Positions 22,145-33,159 of a stretch of 64,000 nt of DNA are shown in pieces; within the stretch, counting starts at the first letter, position 1, and every line of letters starts with the position of its first letter. Both the position numbers and the translations under genes were made by a program. The stretch comes from Otatea glauca (taxonomy: Eukaryota > Streptophyta > Magnoliopsida > Poales > Poaceae). Below the pieces are notes generated by a model. That model did no database searches, had not been told where the DNA came from, and worked only from the letters and a program-made list of their open reading frames with translations. Where the stretch lies: positions 124,001 to 188,000 of the forward strand of contig JAYEVK010000061.1 in NCBI GenBank assembly GCA_036346275.1, given 5' to 3'.

Positions 22145-22728
22145 TTAACACCAGACGTCTATTGAGTGCTTCGAGGCCACTTCACATTCGCCCATGCCTC
22201 CGGCGGGGCTTCTCTGGCACGTCGCGCCCTCTCTCGTTTCCTCTCTCTCTTCCTCCTTCTCCTCCGCTTCCTTCCTACATGCCTCCTCGCGTGCGGCATC
22301 GCGTTGTTCTTGAAACCGCCGTGTGAACTCATCCTGCCGGTTGGCTTGGTCAAGAAGCCGTTGGTCCTCGGGGTTGATCTCCGTATCAAACCACTGCTCA
22401 AATTCACACAGTGGCGGAGGTGACTGCATGAAACGTAAGTTAGCAAAGTTTCATTCACAAATGTTATGTAACCCGTACGATTGTTACCATGCGGCGATCC
22501 TTCAGGCTCTTCTCCGGCGGATCGAAGGCGTAGTTGCGGCACTTCCAATACCTCCTCTTCCAAGTTGAAATTTCCCAAGAGCGAACAAGCTCGCAAAGAT
22601 CTCCGCACATACACATGGGTGCTCTGACTCCACGAGGTAGGAAGAGATCTTGGTACGCTAAATTCGCGGGCATGCACTTGCTTCTTCCTTTGCCTTCCCT
22701 TACCCTTTGCACTTGCACGCCTCGGCAT
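22145..22728 (-). pseudogene. MULE accessory gene: small protein with GRF-like zinc finger, two exons, one frameshift
   Basis: The likely start is MPRRASAKGKGRQRKK at 22728, a basic N-terminus. One frameshift near 22640-22660 leads into RGVRAPMCMCGDLCELVRSW, then KRRYWKCRNYAFDPPEKS. The C-x-C-G..R-Y-W-x-C spacing resembles GRF-type zinc fingers, which bind nucleic acid in other proteins. A 64-bp intron (22424-22487, GT..AG on the minus strand) joins exon 1 (ending DRRM) to exon 2 (SPPPLCEFEQWFDTEINPED), which continues into a Glu/Arg-rich coiled-coil-like tail and a stop at 22145. Its place inside the MULE repeats makes it an element-borne gene. Its role is not known to me; DNA or RNA binding is inferred from the finger. 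The frameshift could be real decay or a sequence error. Confidence 0.65.
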
Positions 22729-23049
22729 TTTCGATTGATGCTCACCCGCTATTCTTTGCGAGACCGCTTGTGAACGAATGTTATAAAGGCGATATCGCCG
22801 GGTATGAAGCGATCGCCTCATATTTGGGCGATCGCCCCATGTAAGGGCGATCGCCTCACATTCGAGCGACGCCCTACTATAGGCGATAGGTGTACCGAAA
22901 CGTTGGTGAGTTGTCACGTCGTGTGGCATAGGCAAGCAATGCATAAATGATTTGAACAATTTATAGTGATAACGCTGTCATGTTACTAACTCGGGAGTTA
23001 TACAATGTCTTCTTGAGCGTAAAGCCATTACAAAAATACATCCGTACAA

Positions 23050-25615
23050 CAAGTCAATCACGGCCACGCTTCCTAATCTGGCCCGTGGGGTAGGTGAGTG
23101 GCGACGGCGGATGGACGTCCCTCCTAGGCCGCCTGCGCGCGGCGTGAAGTAGTCGCGCGCGGCGAGGCCAATTCTGTGGCGGCGCACCGAGAGCCGAGAG
23201 GGTCGAGGTAGTCGGTCGAAAGGTACTCCTCCGTGTCGAACTCGTCGTCGAAGGCTCGTCGAAACCACCACAGGGTCCCTTTGGGCGGGACGACGAGGAG
23301 CCTCCGACCCATCGCTTCTGCGCCGCTGCGTGGGAGCGTAGCGAGGAACCGGCAGGTAGGGCGAGGCGGAAGGAGCCTCCCACCTTGTCCCCACTGCTGC
23401 TGCGTGGGAGCGTAGCGAGGAACCGACGGGTAGGGCGAGACGCGAAGGAGCCTCGTCACCACCGTCCCCCCGCAGTGCGTGGGGCGTGACGGGCACCGGG
23501 GTAGGGCGAGTCTTTGGGCGAAGTGGCGTGGTGTCTTTGCGTCCGCCGACGTCTCGCGCCCTTGGCGGTGGCAGCGAGCCAACCGCCTCACCGTAGCGAG
23601 GACCCGACCCCAAGCCGTCTCGGACTCGGCGGTGGTCACTGTATGCCCCCTCTAGGCGCGTCAACATGGACACTGACCTCCACCTCAATCTCCGCCAAGA
23701 GCTGAGTCCGCATGTAACGTCAGTTGGTATTACGTAAGTTAGATGAAAAGACGTGCCCATGTAGGTTCGATTGCGACACTTACCGAGGCGTTGTCCCTCC
23801 GGGACATCTGTGAAGGGTGCGTGTCCGCTACCGATGCATGCCCGGCGACGTCACGGTCTTGGTGTGTACCCCACCCCGAGGCGAGTCGTGGGCGAACCAC
23901 TCCATGTCCGATCGTACATGTCATGGTCGTCTGGCCGGGTCTCGGTGACCCTCTCGTCGAGTCGGCGTCCCCTGCGCAGGGCCCATGGCTGCATACGGTC
24001 GCGTGGCCGAGAGCCCACCGCAGCACCCATCCGGTCATCCGCAATGCAAAAGCAGTAAGTACACACCACATTAATTTCGCAAAGATGCGGAGTAGTAGGA
24101 TCGAGGCAAGTACACCGTGAGCGCCACGTGCGACGCGTGACGAGGCGGCAAAGGAAAGGATCGAACAGCCGAGTGCCGCCGCAGACTCGGTCGCGGGAGT
24201 ACTCCTCGACACAAAAGTCAAAGACAAGCACCTTACGGGTGAGCCAAAGGCCTCATCTCGCGTGCAAAGCACGGAGACCCGTGAGGTGCTCGGGCGTGGG
24301 CGTCGTGACGCGGTGTATGGCGTCCACCGCACGTCCTCGTCGTGGAGGCGGTCGAACTCGAGCGAACTCTGATAGGACCTCCTCACTGCCGGTGTGCGAA
24401 CCTCCGCTGCGAGGAAATAAGAAATGGCGAAGGTTATTCAAGTGCGTTAGTGGGAAAAGATACGAGGAGCATACCGTCGTCGGACCCGAAGAGTGGCCCA
24501 TGGTGGGCGATCCACCGGTCGTCTCCGTAAAGCTCCTCGAGTGCGGTGTCGTGTCAACAACGAGCCTGCCGACGGAGAAGCGCTCCCAAGACCACAAGCT
24601 GGAGGAGTAGGACGCAACCGACATCGTCGCGTCGTGCTCGCTTGAGAGACGGCGTCGCCTGCAGACCTCAGACGTCGCCGCAAGCCTGTGAGGCCCACGA
24701 CCACCGCATCACCGTTTACAAGGGGAGTTAGGCGTGCTCGCCGAGACGAGATTGGAACCGAGTGTGTTACCTCATCCACCGGGTGTCGGCGATGTCTTTG
24801 GCGTACTCGATCGGTGACGGTCCACCGTGTTCCGTGGGAGGACGGAACATCACCCAACCGAACAACAAGGAGGTATGCCTCCAAGTGGCGGGCCACGCCC
24901 GCCTCCTCCGCGTCTTGGTGGAGAAGCGAGCTGCGGCGTTCGCAACAAACATTATCGACAACTTGGCGCTTCTATTTTAATTCTCAAAGAAAGAGGTACT
25001 CACCGTGGAATCGGCGACCACGCTTCGTCGGTCCGTGGCGCTCGGCCTCCCTAAAGGGTGGTAGGGGCTGCCGGGGTGCCGCGCACCTCGGTAAACGCGC
25101 AGACAACTCGGCGTGCCACGTGACGGAGGCGTCGTGCGGCACGACTGCTGGACCCGCACAGGGGAGGCCTAAGAGGTACGACACGTCCTGCAGCGTCGGA
25201 GCCATCTCTCCGCACGGAAGGTGGAACGTGTGCGTCTCCGGTCTTCACCGGTCCACGAGTGCGGCCAGCAGGGACCGGTCGTACCCGAACCGCGGGACCT
25301 CCTTGCCCGCTAACGGGGCAGTCACCTACTCCACCATCCTACAAAGAGGAAGTAAGCCAGCCGCTCGCAACCTGCATGTAGTGCAATGCGTCGTTAGAAT
25401 TGCATTCACAGGTAAGTACATATACGTAAAAGAGTGCAAGCGTTGGCAGCTTACCGTGGAACCCAGCGTGGGTCGATCGCGAAGCGACTCGTTGGACACC
25501 GAGGTCGGAGTGTCCCTAGCTCTCGTTCTCCTCTGCGGAGTACCTAGACCGGTGGGTCGCATCGACGGTCACGCCGGCAATCGAGGGCAAGGTCGCGCCA
25601 TCATGGCCTGTTAGA
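23050..25615 (-). pseudogene. MULE-borne plant mobile domain (PMD) gene, degraded
   Basis: On the minus strand from about 25320 the reading is GKEVPRFGYDRSLLAALVDR, a stop where the family has Trp, then RPETHTFHLPCGEMAPTLQD and VSYLLGLPCAGPAVVPHDA. Further blocks are VARHLEAYLL and LFGWVMFRPPTEHGGPSPIE (about 24780-24900), EFDRLHDEDVRWTPYTA (about 24310-24360), LVFDFCVEEYSRDRV (about 24190-24230) and FRRAFDDEFDTEEYL near 23220-23270. This block order is that of the plant mobile domain (aminotransferase-like, MAIL1/MAIN-related) found in host genes and in several plant transposons. The blocks lie in different frames, partly because of probable introns with GT/AG-like ends and partly because of frameshifts. 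Role in the element is unknown. It lies between transposase and zinc-finger gene, same strand. Confidence 0.75.
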
Positions 25616-25950
25616 AAGCAAATACAACAAATTTGTCAGTAATTACATGTGCACACAAAATGAAATGCGAAATAACTAATTGTACCATACTCATCAAACA
25701 ATACAACCGAAGTGCAGAGAGCCAAAACAAACTCATATTACAAACATACGAAAGACAACGACATGTTCGACGAGGCACACAACGTCGAGAATTACATTAT
25801 CCTCAAAGCTACTAACTGGAACATCGGAGAATTACATGATGCGAACAACAACTTACTAGTACATTGAAAATTACATCGAACATTACAACGTACATTACAA
25901 CTTACCGGTCCATTGAAAAATACAAGATGGGAACAACATGGAAAGTTACA

Positions 25951-28505
25951 TTATCCAGCGGTTGCGGCGCGCCTCGACTCGTCCATATCGTTCGAATCGC
26001 CTTGTCCTTCGACGCCGACCTTCATCTTCAACATTCGGATGTTCGGTACCCATCGATGGTCCGGAGAGGGGGCTGTTGTGAACGATCCATCCACTCGGTA
26101 CCCGCACACCTCATGATGCCACGTGTTGAGAACGCTCTGCTTGTAGTAGTACGGGAGATGAGCGGACGACGGGATTGATGCGTCTCGGCGGCTGCGGCAA
26201 TGACGCGCAGCACGGCAAGTGTAGCAGCGTGGTTTCGGCAGGCACTCGCAATCACCGCCGGAGTATGCACGGATGGAAGTCCTCTCGGTGGGCACCCTGC
26301 GACCTCGGTCACCGCATGCACGTGGTATCTCCGTTCCACGCCACTCTCGGTGTAACCCGATGTGTCTGCGCCTTTCTTGTTTTCTTGGACATGTAGGTAG
26401 ACACAACGATTGAGTCTGACGATCGATTGTCCGACATACATGCTTTGTGGAGGTCTTGTATCGCTCAATGAAATATCTCTGTGTCCCTAATAAGACACCC
26501 TCAACTATACCCACCGATGGAAGGCATCCGTGCCTTTCATTACCTGGTTGTAAATCTCCGCCAGTTCGTTGTCATGATCCCATAACGCGAGCCGCCTCGC
26601 CGTGCGAAGGACCATTTATCCAAAGGCTCATGTCGTATCCAATCGGTGAAACTCTTTATCTTTGGTACCGCCCACGCCGGATGTTTAGGGGTGCATCGGC
26701 GGCCGCATATAAGGTGTGGGTCCTCTCCTTGCTCATGGTACACCATCGGGTTCCTTGATGAACTAGCGGTACCTCTGGGATCCATTGATTGCTTCTTCGT
26801 TAGTTCGCCCAACGTCTTCCAAAGCGCGTCGAACTTCCTCCGTTGGTTCTGTTTGGTAGCGCTTGAACATGTTCATAAGCTCCTTGTTCTCGAATCGACG
26901 GAAAAAATTGGCACCCATGTGCCTCATGCACCACCGCTCCTCGATCCGCCATTTCTTTGCTCCCACGACGGCGGACCCTTGTTGCATATCCACGATCGCC
27001 CTTAGCAGCCTCGCATGTCGGTCATGGATGACACAAACATCGAACTGTCGAGAACAAGCGCCACTTCACTCTTTCAAGGAACCGATGCCAGCTCTCCGTG
27101 TTTCCCCCTCCACGAATGCCAACGCAACCGGTAGAACACGGTTGTTGGCATCCACCGTGATCGCAGATTAGAATCGCCCTTGTACTTCCCGTGAGGAATG
27201 TGCCGTCCATGCAAAGGACCAAGGCGGCGATCTTTAACGCATTTATGCATGCGCCAGGCGAAGAATGCACGCAATACCCACTTCGGTGCACGCACCACCC
27301 GCAGGAACTCCGCAAGGTCGATGGATGTACGGGGTTCCTTTGTGCGATTGCCACGAGCAAGTGGGAATATTCTCGTCTGAAGCCTCGACGCCCCGAACCG
27401 TATTTCAGAGCTGTCCTTTTGCTCTCCATGCCTTTGCGTAGCTAATCTTGTACTGAAACCTCTCCTCCACGGCTGTGATAATAGATCGAGGCTGCAGATG
27501 GGGATTGTCCACGATCTGACCATAAAACACATTTACCACCCAAGTGGACGACAGATTGCGGTGTCCCTGCTCCGCTTCTTCCAGCTCGCAGTTATGCTCC
27601 ATCACTATGGGGCATTTCCAGTAGTCCGTCCACTTCCCCTGGTATGCATGCACCCGCCATGGGCACGAATCAACTACGCACTTCACGTCGTAGTCCTTCT
27701 TGCTGGACTTCACAACCCTGAATTGCCGCCGGAGAGACATTGCCCAGTACTTCACCGCATCCATCACAGCCTCCTTGTCTTTATATATGGCCCCTGCGTC
27801 ACCTCGTTCTCACGATACTCCCATGCATCAATGTTCCCTTCATTCATCGTTAGGTCTTCGAAATTGTAATTGGTCCACGCACCAGGGATAGGCACCTCAG
27901 GGGCGTTGTCCTCCTCGTCGGAGTGCTCACCATCAGGGACTTCCTCATCCGCACGGTCCTCCTCTTCCATCAGGTCAACAATGTCCTCCACCTCCTCCCC
28001 CTCGTCGGCCACCCCTCGCCTCCACCGCTGTCTCCTCTGCCCCGGTCCCCGCCGCCACCGCTCTCGTGCTCCTCGTCTCGGGGCCTCGCCTTCCTCTTCG
28101 CATCCTTCTACATTTGATGTCCCTCCGCCGTAATGTCCACCCGACATCACGAACTTGCGACACCGATGGAGCTACCGGGTAGCATCAGTACCAACAACAT
28201 GAGCGCCAACCCCGCTCACGGCAAAACCAACATAACTCCTCCATGTTGACGTCGAGTTAATAGGAATCAACTCTCCGTAAAAGCGGTCTTGCGCTCGGCT
28301 CACTCTTGCTCGACCCATAACCCAAGCATCTGGGCATCCAAACCGAACATCCGAGACATCCACTCCAACAAACCCTCAGATGTCCTATCGCTCGGTCTGC
28401 ATATGCCCCGTACGACTCTTGAAAATGATGATAGATCCACCCCATCCGCCCCTGTGCTATCTCCCCATCTCCATAAAATATTTGGAAATACAATTTCTCC
28501 GACAT
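25951..28505 (-). pseudogene. MuDRA-like MULE transposase, frameshifted
   Basis: MULE transposases cut and rejoin the element's terminal repeats. From 28505 leftwards: MSEKLYFQIFYGDGEIAQG, an N-terminal region typical of the family; an acidic linker with EEVEDIVDLMEEED and EVPIPGAWTNYNFEDL (27764-28150); the zinc-finger DNA-binding MuDR domain (AMSLRRQFRVVKSSKKDYDV, VKCVVDSCPWRVHAY, EHNCELEE); SYAKAWRAKGQ; the transposase core CMDGTFLTG with the first catalytic Asp and NTESWHRFLERVKW; ERWCMRHMGANFF and NMFKRYQTEP; and a SWIM-type region near 26230. The blocks occupy at least three frames, with switches near 28350, 27410, 27300, 27150, 27000 and 26500, so no complete protein can be made as sequenced. 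The frameshifts may be decay or assembly error. Confidence 0.85.
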
Positions 28506-28550
28506 GCCGCAACGTCCGACGGAAAAATATTACTCTAAAATACAATACCG

Positions 28551-29390
28551 GTCCTGAAATTTCTAAAAACTAAATACTACATTAAAGTTCTAAATATGAA
28601 CTGCGACATTAAATTTCTAAACAACACTATCCGAGAAATTGTAAACGCTACACAATCCTAAATTTTCTAACACTACAATAAATTTGTAACGTACTTAATA
28701 CTATACAGTCCTGAAAATTCTAAAACTAACTACTACATTAAAGTTCTAAATATGAATCATGACAATAAATTTCTAAACAACACTATCCGAGAAATTGTAA
28801 ACGCTACACAATCCTAAATTTTCTAAACACTACAATAAATTTCTAACACTACAATAAATTTGTAACGTACTTAATACTATACAGTCCTGAAAATTCTAAA
28901 AACTAAATACTACATTAAAGTTCTAAATATGAATCATGACAATAAATTTCTAAACAACACTATCCGAGAAATTGTAAACGCTACACAATCCTAAATTTTC
29001 TAAACACTACAATAAATTTCTAACACTACAATAAATTTGTAACGTACTTAATACTATACCGTTCTAAAATTTCTAAAAACTAAATAGTACATTAAAGTTC
29101 TAAATATGAACTGCGACAGTAAATTTCTAAACAACACTATCCGAGAAAATATAAACGCTACACAATCCTAAATTTTCTAAACACTACAATAAATTTCTAA
29201 TACTACACTAAATTTGTAACGTACTTAATACTATACAGTCCTCAAATTTTTAAAAACTAAATACTACATTAAAGTTCTAAACGCTACACAATCCTAAATT
29301 CGACTAAATATTACATGCTACATTAGAATTCTAATAACAAATAGTCCTCTGAATTTTCTAAACACTACAAAATCGTAAAATTCTAAATAA
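28551..29390. repeat. Tandem repeat array, about 160-180 bp units, in the MULE upstream of the transposase
   Basis: About four and a half units, each beginning near TCTAAAAACTAAATACTAC and containing ACACTATCCGAGAAATTGTA and CGCTACACAATCCTAAATTT. Unit starts are near 28552, 28711, 28885, 29061 and 29241, with the last unit shortened. The array sits between the transposase start and the right terminal repeat, i.e. where the promoter would lie. Confidence 0.85.
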
Positions 29391-29440
29391 TAGATTTATA
29401 AAATTTGTAAAAATACCTTCGCAAAAGCATTTAATCGACT

Positions 29441-29552
29441 TTTTCCCCTTTTCTTCTTCTTTCTCTTCTTTTTTTCTTCTTCTTTTTCTTCTTCTTTTTT
29501 CTTCTTCTTTCTCTTCTTCTTCCTCCTTCTCTTTTCTCTTTTCTCTTCGTTT
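29441..29552. repeat. CTT/TTC microsatellite
   Basis: An almost pure pyrimidine run of TTCTTC and TTTC units inside the MULE right subterminal region. ORFs read through it on the minus strand give only Lys/Glu runs and are not genes. Confidence 0.85.
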
Positions 29553-29693
29553 ATACGCCTCACTGGTGTTGCACGAGCGAGAGGGCGAGCTTTGAAGGCC
29601 GCTGTCGCCTGGCTCGGCGATCGCCTGTCTCGAGCGCATGGGGGCCCACAGTGTGACTCTTTTACCGCTTGCTCACTGACGGCGAGGCACATA

Positions 29694-29731
29694 TCGCCCG
29701 TGTATGGGGCGATCGCCCCATACACGGGCGA
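29694..29731. repeat. 38-bp perfect palindrome centred on GATC near the MULE right end
   Basis: Both strands read TCGCCCGTGTATGGGGC followed by GATC and its mirror, so the sequence is its own reverse complement over 38 bp. It contains a GCGATCGC core (29709-29716) shared with five other sites in the same element. Confidence 0.9.
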
Positions 29732-29760
29732 CGGGCGTATAGTTTTGCAAAAATTTGATT

Positions 29761-29816
29761 CGGACGCATAGTTTTGAAAAAAAGAATAAAAATAAATATT
29801 AAAGAAAAAAAAATTC
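29761..29816 (-). repeat. MULE right terminal inverted repeat (outer part)
   Basis: Reverse complement of the left terminal repeat at 55 of 56 bases. Immediately outside is the right copy of the target duplication, CAGTACTTAC. Confidence 0.95.
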
Positions 29817-29991
29817 CAGTACTTACTACCTATGGCCAAACTAGGTCAGCCTAGGAGCCTATTTGATTTGGCTCTCAGTTACTAGCATGACTCAAAGGCT
29901 GTATGGTTGAATAATTGAGCTGAAGAGGTTTGGTATTTGTCAGCCTGGCTTTTAGGTGTGAGGGGTGTGAGTCAGGAATGTGGGTGAGAGG

Positions 29992-31718
29992 GTGAAAGCA
30001 TCTAGGCCCCATATTCCATTTGGTTTTGGTAATTAATGACAATCATGGTTAAAGGACTAAGATTTTTTTTGAGAATATTGAAAATAGGTTGATTCTAAGT
30101 TTGGCGTTCAGTGGAGGCATGAAAGCAACGCAAAAAGAAGATCAACGCATCAAGAAAATGACTGAGGTATAAATTTAAGTACCTTTTCCTAGCCTGTTTA
30201 CCGATCTTGGAGTTTGGAGAAAAGATCAGATTGCTAGAAATAGAGTCGTACTATTAAGAGGGGTCTTGATGTTTATCTTGATATCGTTTAAGGTTTAAAG
30301 GCTCAACTCTATGCTTAAGATCATCCATTATGTCAAATTAAGATTCCATTTGAAAATTCTATGAATTTTAAAGGAAGCATCAGAGAGCCCGGTGCTACCG
30401 CCCATGGTAGCCCTGGTCTACCAGGCGAGCGGTAGCACCGGCCCCCAGAGCGGTGTGTAAAAACCCGAGAATGTTATTTTAAGGAACCTGGCAGGGCGGT
30501 GCTATCGCCCTTGGTAGCGCCGTGCTACCATGCGAGCGGTAGCACCGGCCCTTTGGAGCGATGTGAAAATTCCAGAGGGCCTGCTTTTTGGGCAATTTGG
30601 TAGTCCGGTACTACCGAACATGGTAGCGCGGTGTACCGGGCGAGCGGTAGCACCGGCCAAATTGACCGGTGTACATTCTAGAAGGGTGCATTTTGGGACA
30701 TTTTGGCGGTCCAGTGCTACCGCCCATGGTAGCCCGGTGCTACCAAGCGAGCGGTAGCACCGACCAAAATGTTTGGTGCAAAAATTCCAGAGGATCACTC
30801 TTTGGGCCGAGCAAATTTAAAAAGGGGCCCGGTGCTACCTGTCCTAGTTGGGCGGTAGCACCAGACCCTCTGCATAACGATCTCTAGCAGTGCATTAAAT
30901 GCACTGCTCCAACCGTTGGGTTGGAGCCTAGTGCTACCGGTCCTACATGGGTGGTAGCACTGGAAATCCTGACTTGATCCATGATTTGAGCTCCAACGGC
31001 TAGTTTTATTGGTGGGGGCTATAAATACCCCCCACCTGCATTCTAGAGCAGTTGTTGGTCCTCATTGATGATATTTGAGCTCTAGTAAGCCCTCTCCTCT
31101 CCTTAGTGCATTCAATTCTCATTTTGTGAGAGTGAGGAGCAAATTTGAGTGTAGCATTTAGTGTTAAGCCTTTAGACACTCAATCCGACCTCAAGTAAGC
31201 GTCAAGGCTTATTACTCTTGGAGGTTGCCGCCTCCTAGACGTCTTGGAGGCGTTCGTGCCCGGTGAGCTTCTCAACGGAGTTTGTGAGAATCCCCGGCAA
31301 GTTGTGAAGGCCGGAATTCGCCTACCCGGAGCAGGAAAGAACTACCATAGTGATCGAGGAAGGCTCCAGAGGTTGGAGCTGGCTTGAAGTTGTTCATGTC
31401 ACCTCAACGTGGATTAGGGGAGACCGGCAAGTCTCCGACACCACTGGAAAAAATTCATGTGTTCTTTTCTTGTGGTTTGCTTTTCTTGATCTCTTGTTCA
31501 ATTTACATTTCTAGTAAGTTGAGAACATTGTTTTGGGTGTAAAATCATTCTTTGCCTATACTTGAATTGTTGGTTCATTTAGTGACCACTAGAGATCTTA
31601 GTGCTAATTTGTCAAAATTGAAATTTCTTGCTTAGTGATCTTGGAAATTGAAATTAGAGTCAAAAAATTTAGAAACCTCATATTCACCCCTCTCTAGTTG
31701 GTTATCCTTGATCCTACA
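29992..31718 (+). mobile_element. Solo LTR (1.73 kb), copia/sirevirus-like ends
   Basis: It begins TGAAAGCATCTAGGCCCC and ends TTGATCCTACA. A direct repeat GAGAG (29986-29990 and 31719-31723, possibly GAGAGG) flanks it, leaving one ambiguous base at the left edge. A TATA box CTATAAATACC lies at 31019-31029. The tail ATTCACCCCTCTCTAG is a type shared with solo LTRs C and D in this window and, from family knowledge, with grass LTRs often assigned to copia. No coding sequence is present. The left third holds a palindromic subrepeat array. Confidence 0.78.
30385..30990. repeat. Palindromic subrepeats (GGTAGCACCGG) within the solo LTR
   Basis: About five imperfect units of roughly 105-115 bp, each with GGTGCTACCGCCCATGGTAG and its partner GAGCGGTAGCACCGG, so that each unit can fold into a stem. 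The spacers are AT-richer and less alike. The position upstream of the TATA box suggests the U3 region; any regulatory function is inference. Confidence 0.75.
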
Positions 31719-33159
31719 GAGAGGTGGGGTTTGAGATTTTATATTTGGTAAGAAAGGGGTAATTTTCTTCAACTCTAGTAGCAAAGTTAGAACCCCACCC
31801 ACCGAAATTGTGAGAAGCTACCTCGAATCAGCTTTTAGCTTTCAGCTTTTTCTAGTATAAATGGGCTATTAGCTTTGGCTTAATGCTGCGGAGAAGCCAT
31901 CTATTTGGAATAGCTCTCGACTTTCAGATGGAAGAAATCAAAGCTAAAACCGTACCGAACAGGGTCTAAATGATGATTAATAAAAATCCCAACCTTTCGC
32001 TGAAAAAACTTCATGAATCTAGGCTCTCTTTTTTAAGATTAAGCTTTAAATGGCTTATATATAATCCCACCATCCAAGTTTATATTGCGTGTTTTTTAGT
32101 GAGCTTATCTATAAATATGAGGTATATTTTATATTTTAATATAAAAATTAGGTTGATGTTCTCTTTATACCCCTGATAAGTATCTAGATTTACTTCATAT
32201 TCTCTATATGCATGCATTGAATATAGTGCTTAGAGATAATAATTAGAGGTAGTGTAGTCATTTCCAATATCTCCTTAATTTATATATCAATAAAAAATAC
32301 GCTCTCTAAACTTGAACGGATGCAATAATTAAGAAGACATCAACTAAATACTAATAGGTTTTTTTAAAGCTATCATCCTTACTGATTTAGCATGTCTTTC
32401 CGAATTGATCACCTTTTTAACTCTTTCCACCAAACTTTTTTGTTTTTTTGTTTTTTTTGCAAATTTGACTCCCTTCCGAATGTAATTGTAAATATAGCTC
32501 TGTTCCCACCACGGAAGGCATCTTCTGTACTCCCCTACCACGGAAGCTCACGACAACGCCTGCTCCCGCGCTCGCCCACCTGCTGCCGCGCTTGCCAGCA
32601 CCCGTGCTCCTCGGGTGTGGCAAGGGACAGGTATCACTTATCACGCCTTCGACAGTGAAAGAGAGGGTTAAATATGAAAATACATTTACGAGACTAGATT
32701 TTTTTTTTTAAATAAGAGACTAGAAAACGATCAATTCTGTCTCTACTTACATGGGCGGCTAGAATTAATATCCGTGGTGGTGCGTTGAAGACGCGACGTG
32801 CCATGCAACACACCACGTTAGCTTACACACTTCTTCATCTCATTTTGATTGTTTCTTACGTACCGTGCATCAGCGAATAATTAACATCGTTGTCAGCTGA
32901 AGATGCATAGTGAGTACCACACGATCCCTGCACATGCATGTTGTTGCCAAATGACCTTACGTTACGATTGAAGTAATAATTGGTCTACCGAGTGTACGTG
33001 AAATGCTGACAGTAACCGTTCTCAACAAGTTACAGCTAGCCTACATATAGCTGCATCCATGCGAGAAGCTTTTAATTAAACTAGATGCATTTGCGCGGTG
33101 TAACGTGGCGCCGCGCAGATACGTGATACCATGCAAAGACGATTTTCTTATCGAAGAAA
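31719..33159. other. Intergenic DNA, no gene recognised
   Basis: AT-rich with short ORFs lacking motifs. Its start, rejoined to 29830-29985, was continuous before the solo LTR inserted, and ends in a GTACCGAACAGGGTCT sequence that resembles hAT-type miniature-element ends, but no clear partner and duplication could be fixed. The remainder to 33159 shows nothing definable. Confidence 0.4.

Larger units (their letters stand above)
21215..29816 (-). mobile_element. Mutator-like element (MULE), 8.6 kb, three-gene
   Basis: Outer terminal inverted repeats are 21215-21270 and 29761-29816, starting GAATTTTTTTTTCTTTAAT and identical at 55 of 56 positions; a second shared block (CGTCGCCCGTGTATGGGGCG) lies just inside each. 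The element is flanked by a perfect direct repeat CAGTACTTAC (21205-21214 and 29817-29826), matching the 9-11 bp duplications made by MULEs. On the minus strand, in order, it carries a MuDRA-type transposase, a plant-mobile-domain gene and a GRF-like zinc-finger protein. The nearly identical repeats and intact duplication imply a recent insertion, yet the transposase is frameshifted, so movement probably depended on another copy. Confidence 0.92.

Noticed and set aside
28551..29390. CRISPR-like direct repeats
   Set aside because: Plant nuclear DNA; units are contiguous tandem copies of 160-180 bp without spacers.
29358..29839. Lys/Glu-rich minus-strand ORFs
   Set aside because: Produced by translation of the CTT microsatellite in the MULE end.
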